A stretch of DNA of 64,000 bases from Proteiniphilum saccharofermentans (GTDB taxonomy: Bacteria; Bacteroidota; Bacteroidia; Bacteroidales; Dysgonomonadaceae): the NCBI RefSeq assembly GCF_900095135.1, contig NZ_LT605205.1:3348001-3412000 (forward strand), written 5' to 3'. Positions 35,804-48,800 of this stretch are shown piece by piece (positions within the stretch are counted from its first letter, which is position 1; every line of letters starts with the position of its first letter). The position numbers and the translations under genes were made by a program. The notes below the pieces were generated by a model. That model saw only the letters and a list, made by a program, of their open reading frames with translations. It did not search any database and had not been told where the DNA came from.

Positions 35804-35959
35804 GCAACTAAAACGGAGACCTTTAGATATTTTGTGGGGACCCATAACTCGTGAAGAGCGTAAAAAGAGTAATTGTTTGAGCGAAGCGAGTTTTTACTCT
35901 TTTAGCGAATGAGAGTTATAATGGGTCACAAAATATCGCCAGACGAATGTTTTAGTTGC
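35804..35959 (+). repeat. 156-base hairpin repeat, full copy A
   Basis: Bounded by perfect 11-base inverted repeats GCAACTAAAAC (35804-35814) and GTTTTAGTTGC (35949-35959). Within them, TATTTTGTGGGGACCCAT pairs imperfectly with ATGGGTCACAAAATA, and AAAAGAGTAA pairs with TTACTCTTTT, leaving a loop with the mirror sequence GAGCGAAGCGAG. The whole unit can fold as one long hairpin. Homologous flanks extend to about 35771 and 35985 (CTTTCGTATG; CATACGACTTGCGAAACTTGAG). It lies between the GH106 and esterase genes and resembles the inverse of copy B. Confidence 0.85.
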
Positions 35960-35993
35960 AATCATACGACTTGCGAAACTTGAGTTTCCTATT

Positions 35994-38900
35994 CTATTCT
36001 GAAACCACGAGCGTCAACGGGCCCAGCAAGCCGGATGTTTGCAGAGGTTGGTTTTCAATCCAGTAACGGGCATTTGTCCAGATATGTCCATCTGTGATCT
36101 GCTTGTCATGCACCCCTTTTATCCTGTTGGCCCATCCGTTTACAACTCTTACTTCCAGGGCATTATCACCCTCTCTTACAACTTCTGTCACATTTACTCT
36201 ATCCGGATATGTCCAGACGGATCCGCAATATACATCGTTTACATACACTTCCGCCATATCGTGCACTTTTCCTAAATCCAACCGGATATCCTCTTTATCC
36301 AAACCTGTGTCTAACTGGAAATTGGTTGTATAAATGGCCGTCCCCGCATAGTACTTCACGCTCTTATCCTCCTCCTTACTCCAATCGAATAACTCTTTTA
36401 CGGTATAATGCAACGAGGGATCCCGTTCGAAAACAATGTTCCACTCTGCTGTCTCTAATGGTATTGTCCGGGATGCTGTAACAGCGTCTATCTGTGTATG
36501 CGAGGTCGGATTCCGAAAGACAATAAAAACCGATTGATGCGGGAAGAGTTCCAGACTTATATGGGTTCTTCCGTTTTCAATGCTCCATTTCTCTATATTT
36601 TTTATTCCACCGGTCACAGGATCCCATAACTCGGGTTGTTTCCCTGCGCATCGTAAAGAGATATTCAGATTCCGGTTCTCCTCTTTCTGATTCGATATAA
36701 AATAAATATCCATTCCCTCACTTGCCCGATGTGTCCAGGCAATCTCTTTCGCTCCATACAGGTCTACATCCTTCTCCAACCCAAACTGACGGAAATCCGG
36801 TTCATGATAGGGCAACAGATATGCATCGGAAACCGACCAGATCCTGTCCGTAAGCTCTTTCAGGTTTTCGGTTGCATGCTCTTTATTATGAAAAGAAGGT
36901 GTTCGGGACGGTTTTTCTCCCAGCAAGACAATAACGCCTTGCTCCTGTATCTCCCTGATTTTTGATGCGACCTCTTCACTCATATACTCACCATGAGGCG
37001 ACAGACTATAGGGTTTCGGAATAACCAATATACTGTATTCCATACCTCCCGGAAAGACAAGCTTTCCATTTTTCACCTTCGCATCATTCAGCAGCGCATC
37101 CCGGTTGAAAGAGTCGTATGCATATCCTCTCAACGCATCGATCCAGTCTCCTGCATCCGTCACTCCTGCGGAATGCGTAACACCTACCGGTTTTACCCTG
37201 AGGGGTTGTCCTACATTCGCGATTCTCTTCTGTTCCGCTTTCACTTTCTCTTCGCCAAAGATCCCGGGCAGCGAACTTACCAGTCTTTCCGGAAGGAACG
37301 CCCTTCGGGGTGTTTCCTCTCCTGTAAAGACCGCAATATCCACGACGGGATGGCCGGACTGTAACAATGTCTGGCAACGTTTTATATAATCGATCCATGC
37401 TTTGCCCTGCTTCCACCAGGTCTGGTCACGTTGAAAATAAAGCCCGATCCCGTCGAGCGTTACTCCGGGATACTGATCCATAAAAGGATTGTGCACATAG
37501 ACATGGTGAAAGACCTTATTCAACCCCAGTGCATAATTCCTGTCCAACAACGGTTTAACCATCCTCGGGTTTTCATTCCACATGGTACGGAGTTGGGTGA
37601 ATCCTTCACCCTGGATGATATTCTTTCCGTAAATACGTCCCCCGGAGATGGCATCCAGCATATCGTTGAACTTATCGTGGGTAGGGCTATCCAACCAGAA
37701 TTCACCCATGGGCCTGTCTACCATCCGGTAGTGCATCATCCCGTCACTTACCATGGTGGGCGAAACACACTCTGCCGATAATTCACAATCGTATTCTTTC
37801 GCAAAGCCGGCCAACGTATCATAAAACACCTCTACCACCAACTCGGCAATGGTCTGACGAATATCGTGCAGGATACTCTCCGTAGCTTCCACACTTCCTA
37901 CCGGTATTCCGGTATAGACCAACAGATGGGGTGAAAGGTCATATCCTCTGCGCTCTTTGAATTCGCTCAGGAAGTTTTCCGACCAGTTCTGACTGCCGCA
38001 CTCCCAACTGTCTACATGCATATATTTGAGCACCTTCCGGGCAAGCACCGGATCTGTCTTGTGGAAAGCGGCACCAAACCAGTTCTCCAATTGGATCCTT
38101 ACTACCTCCCTGCTGAATTTATCACATTCCAATCCTCTTCCTGCACCACCGGTAGCATTGGTATGCCCTGTCGAAGTGTGGCCCATCCGGATTATTCTCC
38201 ATTTTCCGGAAGGAAGGGTCGTACTTAAATCATTATTTTCCAGTGAAGAGAGGGGTATCTCCATCACATCTTCGGGGTTCACACACGCTTCGTCCGGTAT
38301 CTCGTCGGATGGTGTCCTTTGGGCTACCCGCCATACCAGTCCGCTTTTCCCTTCATGGTGATCAATGGCCGCCTCACCGGACAAAAAGATATGGTTGACC
38401 CTCAGGTTAGGCCTCCACTTAGCGGCATCCAGATCCTCCGCACCCGGTTCGGTGCCGGCAGGATCCCAGTAAAACCGAAAGAAACGGGCCTCTGTGGCTG
38501 GAATAGAATAGGTAAAGTTCTCGTCGGTGTTTTGCCATCCCTGACGAGGGGGAGTCAATTGTTTGATCTTGTTGAAACGGATACCGTCATCGCTGGCATA
38601 CACGGCCAGACGCTGCGCCTGAAAATTGTTCCCTCCCGGAACAACCTGAACCGATCTACAGAGGAAAGGGGTATCAAAGGTGTATTGAATCCAGCAGGGA
38701 TCAGCACTTCTGAACGTTCCGGAAGCCTCCCTGTCGGCCAGATAAGCGGGATTTCTATCCTTTGTGTCGGAAGTCACCACAGGTTTTTTATCATCCAGGG
38801 AAATATCGCGCGTAACAGGAATTGCATAAAGAGCAATATCCCTGTAAAAACCTTCATAACTCTCAGGCTGCGGGATGGGCAGTTGGTCCACTGCCCCACC

Positions 38901-39374
38901 GTCGATCACCGTGTCACTCCAGACCACTTTCTGCATCGACTTTTCAGGCGTGATCCACGGTCCTCCCGCCAGCGCAAATCCGTCACAGATATGCATTCCC
39001 AGTTTCAACCCCAGCCGGTCTGCCTCCTCCATGGAAAAACGGACCAACTCCCACCATTCGGGGGTAAGCTGGTCATAAGCGGGCGAATAGTCAAACGTTT
39101 TATTCTCGGCCGCGCTCCTGATAGGCATCAGATAAGCGCCACCCAAACCGATCTCCTGCATGGCTTCCAGGTCTGCCGTGATTCCCTCTTTTGAGACTGC
39201 ACCATACATCCAATACCAGAATGTCCAGGGAGCGGCTTCTTCCGACAGGGGATTACGAAACTGCTCTTCCAGATTGGTCTTTTGCACAGCATTACCACAA
39301 CCGATCATCATCGGCAGCAACAGGAATGTTGTCATCAACAGGCATAATTGACTTTTCTTCTTGCTCACAATCAT
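35994..39374 (-). CDS. GH106 alpha-L-rhamnosidase, lipoprotein
   Basis: Large surface or periplasmic alpha-L-rhamnosidase of 1126 residues. I place the start at the ATG at 39374, which overlaps the upstream GH2 stop as TGATG and gives a lipoprotein signal (MIVSKKKSQLCLLMTTFLLL then PMMIGCGN, lipobox Cys). A longer frame from 39422 would put charged residues ahead of the signal. GH106 signatures include APWTFWYWMYGAVSKEGITADLEAMQEIGLGGAYLMPI, LTPEWWELVRFSMEEADRLGLKLGMHICDGFALAGGPWI, YMHVDSWECGSQNWSENFLSEFKERRGYDLSPHL and ECVSPTMVSDGMMHY. The C-terminal beta-sandwich (DLGKVHDMAEVYVNDVYCGSVWTYPDRVNVT) is a GH2-type binding domain. Known members release rhamnose from RG-I or RG-II. Confidence 0.93.
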   Translation of the reverse strand: MIVSKKKSQLCLLMTTFLLLPMMIGCGNAVQKTNLEEQFRNPLSEEAAPWTFWYWMYGAVSKEGITADLEAMQEIGLGGAYLMPIRSAAENKTFDYSPAYDQLTPEWWELVRFSMEEADRLGLKLGMHICDGFALAGGPWITPEKSMQKVVWSDTVIDGGAVDQLPIPQPESYEGFYRDIALYAIPVTRDISLDDKKPVVTSDTKDRNPAYLADREASGTFRSADPCWIQYTFDTPFLCRSVQVVPGGNNFQAQRLAVYASDDGIRFNKIKQLTPPRQGWQNTDENFTYSIPATEARFFRFYWDPAGTEPGAEDLDAAKWRPNLRVNHIFLSGEAAIDHHEGKSGLVWRVAQRTPSDEIPDEACVNPEDVMEIPLSSLENNDLSTTLPSGKWRIIRMGHTSTGHTNATGGAGRGLECDKFSREVVRIQLENWFGAAFHKTDPVLARKVLKYMHVDSWECGSQNWSENFLSEFKERRGYDLSPHLLVYTGIPVGSVEATESILHDIRQTIAELVVEVFYDTLAGFAKEYDCELSAECVSPTMVSDGMMHYRMVDRPMGEFWLDSPTHDKFNDMLDAISGGRIYGKNIIQGEGFTQLRTMWNENPRMVKPLLDRNYALGLNKVFHHVYVHNPFMDQYPGVTLDGIGLYFQRDQTWWKQGKAWIDYIKRCQTLLQSGHPVVDIAVFTGEETPRRAFLPERLVSSLPGIFGEEKVKAEQKRIANVGQPLRVKPVGVTHSAGVTDAGDWIDALRGYAYDSFNRDALLNDAKVKNGKLVFPGGMEYSILVIPKPYSLSPHGEYMSEEVASKIREIQEQGVIVLLGEKPSRTPSFHNKEHATENLKELTDRIWSVSDAYLLPYHEPDFRQFGLEKDVDLYGAKEIAWTHRASEGMDIYFISNQKEENRNLNISLRCAGKQPELWDPVTGGIKNIEKWSIENGRTHISLELFPHQSVFIVFRNPTSHTQIDAVTASRTIPLETAEWNIVFERDPSLHYTVKELFDWSKEEDKSVKYYAGTAIYTTNFQLDTGLDKEDIRLDLGKVHDMAEVYVNDVYCGSVWTYPDRVNVTEVVREGDNALEVRVVNGWANRIKGVHDKQITDGHIWTNARYWIENQPLQTSGLLGPLTLVVSE

Positions 39375-42244
39375 CAATGAAATCTTAAAATAATTCTTCC
39401 GCTTTTGTCCCCGTTCGCCCACTTTGGTTGTGACGATGGCCCGATAAGATCGGTCGTATTTACTTTGTTACGTACAGGGGGAATTACATCCAGTATCGAT
39501 ATTCCGCTGTCGGGGAAAGTATATAACAGGGCATCCCTGCCGTCACGGGGCTGATAAACACCAATATATGCATCCGGCGTCTCATTGGAGATCGAGATGA
39601 CCCCTTCCTGCGTCTCAATATTCATCCAACTGCAATTGGCAAAATAACCCTTGAATTCGGGATAGGTAAATGATTCACCGGGCACCGGGTCGTTATATTT
39701 ATTTTCCCAGACATTGTAAGTTGTACCGTGAAGCCTGTTTTGCCAAACCCGGTAAGGGCCGTCTCCGAGCCATCGCTTACCGACAACTTTTTCCTCAGGA
39801 TAATCAAAACGAACACCCATCATATCTACCACCCCATTGAAATTATAGGTATAATTCAATTCGACTGTACCATCGGGCATCACTGTCCATGCCGCTTCTT
39901 TCATATTCCCCAGTTTATAGAGAACGTGCAATGTGCGCCTGTCACCCTCTTCACTTACAAAAACGGTATCGAGACGGGCGGCATCCTCAAATTCCTTGTA
40001 TATCCTCTCTGCGCTTCTGGCATCCGGATCATCGTGATTGTAGAATTGATCGAACGACCGGTCTCCTCTCCGGACACCGAAAAATCTCGGGCCATTGCCA
40101 AAAGATATGCTGCGCCCATCCGCTTCAACCTGCTCTAAATAACCGTTTCCCTTATTAAAAGTATATTTCCTGCCGGATGCCGAGAGGATGATATGATTCG
40201 CTGTTTCATCATAGGATGCCCTGGTACCGCTTTTGCTTACCTCCGCACTGCTCTTTTCAGTTCCTTCGATTCTCCAGCTCCACCGCCAAAGCTCCTCTCC
40301 GAATTTATCGATGACCGTTACAAACAAACCATTCACCTTATCACTGAAGGGCGGCATATTGATCGACATTACTCCACTCTCATGCGGGGCGATATCACTT
40401 CCCCTGAGACTACCGCTTCGTATGACGGAAACATCGTCCCCGGCATTGAATACGGAAGGGAACGAAACCTGTTCCCATTTAAAGGTACACGCATTCAGGC
40501 TGGTAAAATCATACCGGTTCTCTACAACAAAGTTGCCATCGAAATCTTTTCCGATACGTTCATTCATGATCTGTACGGGCGACCAGATCTCTTTCACGGT
40601 ATAAAAGCTGCCTTCCTTTTCGTGATGGGGTCCCACAATACCATCGGCCGCATAATTACCCTGGTTATCGATCCGCCCGTCTTCATCTACCCTCTTTACG
40701 CCTTCATCGGCAAAAACCCATAAAAACGCTCCGGCACAACGGGGATGATTGCGCATCATCTCCCAATAGTCGTATAATCCTGCACCATGACCGCCATCGT
40801 ACAATCCATGCAAAATCTCGGTGGGCATGAATATCTCCGGCAAACGCAGATATTCCTGCGTTTCGCCATACGAACGATAGTGCATTGTTTCAAAGCCTCC
40901 GAAATTACCTTGCGGATGCAGTACAGGACGTTGTTGCGGGTCCCATCTGTGATACTCACCATCCAGTTCGGTATTCCATCCTTTTTCATTGCCGTTGCTC
41001 CACCAGATGACAGAGGGATGATTCACGTCGCGGGTAACCAGTGACTCTACCAGCTTTTTCCCGATAGGCGTATCGTATTTACCATGCCAGCCGGCCAATT
41101 CGTTCATCACATACAGCCCCAACTCATCACAGGCTTCAAGGAACTCCGGATCGGCAGGATAATGGGAAAGCCGGACAGCATTCATATTCATCTCCCTGAT
41201 CAGACGTACATCTTCGTAATTTTTTTCACGGTCCAGTGTGCGGCCGGTTTCAGGACGGAAACTGTGCCTGTTGATTCCCCGGATATTCACCTTTACACCA
41301 TTGATATAGAGCCCGTCACTTTCTCTGACCTCTATGGTTCTGAAACCGAATCGCTCTTCAGTCTGATGAAGGATCTCACCCGCATCTCCTGTCAATGAAA
41401 ATTGCACTGTGTAAAGGTTCGGGGTCTCGGCAGTCCACAATGCAGGAGTCGGTACATGCATGGAAACGGTCGTCCAGTCGCTTCCTTTTTTTATTGGCGA
41501 GACGGTCTCACGAACCTTACGGCCTGCCGCATCGAAAATCTCTGCTTTGATACTCAACGCGTCCGACACCGCATTTCCCAGATAACATTCTGCTGTAAAT
41601 GATCCGTCGGCTTCTGCCTTGATGGCGGTTCTGTGAATATGCCGGACCGGTTTGATCTCTAAAAATACAGGACGGATGATCCCGCCGAAATTCCAGTAAT
41701 CGGCTCTCCGTTCCGCCAGATTCACACTTGCGTTCTCCGATTCCTTTTTTACGGTTACTTCCAACAGATTCTTTCCACCGTATCTCAACTTATCGGTCAC
41801 ATCGTAGGAAAAACGGTAAAACCCACCCTGATGGGTTGGGCCGGCTTTCAATCCGTTTAACCGAACTTCGGTGTCGGTCATCGACGCTTCAAACACAAGC
41901 CGGATATGGCGGTTTCTCCATTCTTCCGGAGCTTCAAATTCGTATTTGTACCTCCCTTCTTCTTTGGCAATTCCTTCGGGAAACGGTTTTCCATAAAAAG
42001 AGATCCCGTACTGAAACTGTCCGAAACCCTGTGTTTCCCAGCATGATGGAACCTTGATGGTAGTCCATTCTCCCGAATTCATACCCCCGGTAACATAAAA
42101 ATCCCAGTCTACCGCATCATCGGCGCCTTTTCCGGAGAGATACTCAATCACCGTTTTCGGGGCGCTTTTTTGTGCGTACAAAAAAGAAAAGTTCGCAGCC
42201 AAGAGGATGCATACTACGTAGCATAAAAGAAATTTAGTCCGCAT
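39374..42244 (-). CDS. secreted GH2-family glycosidase (beta-galactosidase-like)
   Basis: A 956-residue exported protein with a signal peptide (about 1-24, ending FSFLYAQ). It has a short LacZ-like five-domain layout: sugar-binding domain (about 45-200, TIKVPSCWETQGFGQFQYGISFYGKPFPEG), Ig domain (about 205-305), and TIM barrel (about 307-590) with NIRGINRHSFRPETGRTLD. Acid/base is Glu420 (SNGNEKGW) and nucleophile probably Glu476 (MPTEILHG). A C-terminal beta-galactosidase small-chain-like domain follows (about 700-950, GNGPRFFGVRRGD, WLGDGPYRVWQNRLHGTTYNVWENKY). The nucleophile sequence TEILHG is not the classic SEYxHAMGN, so specificity may differ from lactose-type galactosidase. Translationally coupled to the GH106 gene downstream. 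Confidence 0.9.
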   Translation of the reverse strand: MRTKFLLCYVVCILLAANFSFLYAQKSAPKTVIEYLSGKGADDAVDWDFYVTGGMNSGEWTTIKVPSCWETQGFGQFQYGISFYGKPFPEGIAKEEGRYKYEFEAPEEWRNRHIRLVFEASMTDTEVRLNGLKAGPTHQGGFYRFSYDVTDKLRYGGKNLLEVTVKKESENASVNLAERRADYWNFGGIIRPVFLEIKPVRHIHRTAIKAEADGSFTAECYLGNAVSDALSIKAEIFDAAGRKVRETVSPIKKGSDWTTVSMHVPTPALWTAETPNLYTVQFSLTGDAGEILHQTEERFGFRTIEVRESDGLYINGVKVNIRGINRHSFRPETGRTLDREKNYEDVRLIREMNMNAVRLSHYPADPEFLEACDELGLYVMNELAGWHGKYDTPIGKKLVESLVTRDVNHPSVIWWSNGNEKGWNTELDGEYHRWDPQQRPVLHPQGNFGGFETMHYRSYGETQEYLRLPEIFMPTEILHGLYDGGHGAGLYDYWEMMRNHPRCAGAFLWVFADEGVKRVDEDGRIDNQGNYAADGIVGPHHEKEGSFYTVKEIWSPVQIMNERIGKDFDGNFVVENRYDFTSLNACTFKWEQVSFPSVFNAGDDVSVIRSGSLRGSDIAPHESGVMSINMPPFSDKVNGLFVTVIDKFGEELWRWSWRIEGTEKSSAEVSKSGTRASYDETANHIILSASGRKYTFNKGNGYLEQVEADGRSISFGNGPRFFGVRRGDRSFDQFYNHDDPDARSAERIYKEFEDAARLDTVFVSEEGDRRTLHVLYKLGNMKEAAWTVMPDGTVELNYTYNFNGVVDMMGVRFDYPEEKVVGKRWLGDGPYRVWQNRLHGTTYNVWENKYNDPVPGESFTYPEFKGYFANCSWMNIETQEGVISISNETPDAYIGVYQPRDGRDALLYTFPDSGISILDVIPPVRNKVNTTDLIGPSSQPKWANGDKSGRIILRFH

Positions 42245-42287
42245 AGAAGTAATCGTAAGTATTTTAAGTTTCGTAATTCGTGTAATT

Positions 42288-42438
42288 GCAACTAAAATCT
42301 CCGACTGACAATATTTTATGACCCATAATAGTGCTCGCTAAAAGAGTAGAACTCGCTTCGCTCAGACAACTACTCTTTTGACACTCATCAAGCACTATGG
42401 GTCCCCATAAAATATCTAAAGGTCTCCTTTTTAGTTGC
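42288..42438 (-). repeat. 151-base hairpin repeat, full copy B (inverted)
   Basis: The reverse complement of this stretch aligns along its whole length with copy A: GCAACTAAAA, GGAGACCTTTAGATATTTT, GGGGACCCAT, AAAAGAGTA, GAGCGAAGCGAG, TACTCTTTTAGCGA, ATGGGTCA-AAAATAT and TTTTAGTTGC are all shared. The flanks match too (CGAAACTTAAG on both sides). It lies in the leader of the GH2 gene at 42244. Orientation is opposite to copy A. Confidence 0.85.
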
Positions 42439-42525
42439 ATACACTATTAAATTTGCATACGAAACTTAAGTAAGTATATAATATCTGTTTTTTGAGAGAC
42501 GTTTATAACCGTCATTTGTACCCAT

Positions 42526-45798
<3,273 letters not shown>

Positions 45799-45813
45799 TT
45801 ATTTTTAATTTAG

Positions 45814-45851
45814 ATGGGTCACAAAATATCGTCAGTCGAAAATTTAGTTGC
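45814..45851 (+). repeat. locus repeat family, half copy C
   Basis: ATGGGTCACAAAATATCGTC followed by AGTCGAAAATTTAGTTGC matches the right arm of hairpin copy A (35922-35959) with few differences. The left arm is absent. It sits in the leader of the LacZ-type gene. Confidence 0.65.
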
Positions 45852-45874
45852 ATAAATACCAATACTTTAACACT

Positions 45875-48800
45875 TTATTGTACAGTCAGAGAATTCAATC
45901 TCAAACCGTTCATATTTTCCGACGACAATTCTACTTTATAACGCCCGGCATTGATATAACCACCGGTACTTGTATTCAATGTACGCCATTTCTCATTTTC
46001 CATCGGGAAAGTGATCAAATCATCTTTCAATACCGTTCCATCTTCAACGATCAGTCTGAATCGCACCTCTTTGGGCGCGCCACTTGTATTCATATAGGAA
46101 AATCTGAAGGCGTAGATATTGGCTACACCGGTAAAAACATCCCATGTAATAGCGCCTTGCCTGTCACCTGTAAAACCGATTGACGTCCTGTTTCTCACCT
46201 CACTCTTTTCTGTGGTTCCGTCGATATCCGCTTCTTCTGCCGGATACAGGGTCGCTGTTCTGCCGTCATCTCCTTCCGGCAATGTTTCTACAGGGGTTTT
46301 GGCAATTCTGTCGATATTATTCCATGACCATCCTGCAGCGGGGGATACTTTTGCAGGCTCAATACCGGGATATTCGGAAGCAATGGCTATTGCTGAGATT
46401 ACCGCCTGCCCTGCTTTTACTTCCGGAAAGGAGATTTTCAGTTCACCTCCCACTATTTCAGCATCGATCACCTGTTTATATGCCGTGTCATGTCCTGCTT
46501 CTGCCCATATATCCAAATCGTCTATATAGACGGAGTCGTTGAGTGCAACATCAAATATCCGGTATCCTTCACAATCATTGTTTCCACCAGTGCCATACCA
46601 GGGTTCTGCAAAATAGAGCTCCACCCTGTATTTTCCGTCGGGAAGAGGAAAATGGTATGCCAGTTTGTGACGGCCATACCGAAACTGTCCGAACAGTTTC
46701 CAATCCCTGATACCTTTTATCGGATCTGTGGTATAACGTTGGCTTCCCTGGTAAGGATTCACATCTTCAAAATCATCCGCCCAGGAGACCGAACCCCAGC
46801 TTCCATTATCCTTCCTTGCAATATCGGCACTCCACTCCTGTCCGAATTCATCCACATAGGCATCTCCACCGCAATTGACACGATAAATATAATGATAACC
46901 CTCTTCCGCCTTTAATATCGGCCGGGCATCCTGATAAAGCTTCTCAAAATTAGGGGATTGTTCCAGATTATCCAATACGAGACAGTCTTTTGCTACCGGC
47001 TTGCCATCCACGTAGCCAACGGCATAAAGCACATTGTACTTGATATCCGCATTATTCCAAACGAAGTGTGTACCTTTGGCGCCTCTTTTTTGCCGCCCCA
47101 GTGATTCCGAGTGGATATCATTAAAAAGTTCCACTTCATCGCAGTTTGAAAAGACACGTATACCATCCTTTTTTCCGGGCGAACTCCATCTATCGGCCCA
47201 GGTATGGGATACGATATAAACCATAGGATCTGCTTTTGGCGGGGCATAGTTCGAGCGGTACATATAATATACATCCAACGGCTCTCCCCATGATGTGAGC
47301 AAACCCTTATAGTTTACCGGCCCTATCTTGTCGATGACACGGTATCCCTCATCGGGATGTCTTCTTCCGGGATTGTCATGCGAATTGAATATCCATTGAA
47401 ATTGTCCGATGACGCTGTCTCTCACGGTTTCTGCCAACCGCACCTTCTGCTCCATCAACAGGGACATTCTGTCTTCACTCCAGGGGCCATCCTGTTCGAA
47501 ATCACCTTCGGCATGAAAATCGAGAGAGCGCCAGGCGCCATATTCCCCGTTCAACAACTGTATTTTCAACTCATTGGCATAATTATCCGGATCGCCTCCA
47601 TAGGTACCCGACCAGTTCTGTACAACGTTCCAGTCGGTCCCCTGACCACCGTTACAGGTTGTAATGACCCGCTGGACGGTTGCCGTAGGATCCATATCCC
47701 GGATAATGGCGACGCATTCCTCGGCAAATTCTTTAGGAAGCACGCTCTCATTTTGTAATCCCCACATGATCACCGACGGTGAATTTCGCCGCTCTTTTAC
47801 CCATTGACGAAGCAGTTGTTTGAAGTTTTCCCGGAATTCCGGCGTATCATACCAGATGTGGGCAGAAAACTGCGGCCAGAAAAGAATACCGTTCTTATCC
47901 CAGGCCTCCTTATACAACAGGTTATGAGGCTGATGGGCATCCCTGAACGCATTGAACCCGGCATCCTGTATCTGTCTGACCCTTGCCTGTATCTCTTCTT
48001 TCGAAAAAGCATGCGACTGTCCGAACCGGTGTTCGTATTCAGCCGTACCGTTCAGGAAGAAGGATTGACCGTTCAGATGAAAAGTGGGATCACCGTCATT
48101 TCGTATAACCGGCCAACTGACTGTTCGTATTCCGTAAGGGGTGGTCACTTCATCTGTGGTGGCCCCGTTTCTCTTCAATACCGATGCAAGCCGATAAAGG
48201 TATGGATCTTCCACAGACCACAGGCGGGCATCTTTTATTTCAGGACTGACCTGTTTGATAACCCTGGTTTCACCCGGTTGCAGCATAATCGTGTCGGATA
48301 AGCGGAATACAGCAATGCCGTTATCGTCGTTCAATCTGGTGACCAGTTCGAATGTTTCTTCGTTATCACTATAATTTTTTATCTCTGTCTCGATATGTAA
48401 CAACCGGGTATCGTTATTCCAGATATGTACACCAAACGGCTCTATTCTGACTTTATCGACTACCTCCAACACCACAGGACGAAATATCCCCATCGGTTGC
48501 GATCCTTCGGAGAAACCCCATTCGGAAGAACATCCTCCGCATACCCAGGGCATATTGGTGATAAACGACGGATGTTCGGCTTTCACCGTAAGGATATTAT
48601 TCTCCCCTTTATTGACAGCATCCGTCACATCCAGCGTAAAAGTAGTTCTTCCCCCCGGATGGCGGCCAAGATCTTTTCCGTTTAAAGAGACCGTAGCATA
48701 GGTGCCAACCCCTTCAAAACGGATAAAAAACCGTTTATCGGTATCATATTCCGGCAAAAAGAACTCTTTCATATACCATGCATTTCCATGCCTGTTTCCA

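Noticed and set aside
35804-35959. Rho-independent terminator
   Set aside because: The hairpin is far longer than a terminator stem, has no terminal T-run, and a near-copy lies in the opposite orientation elsewhere in the same transcription unit.
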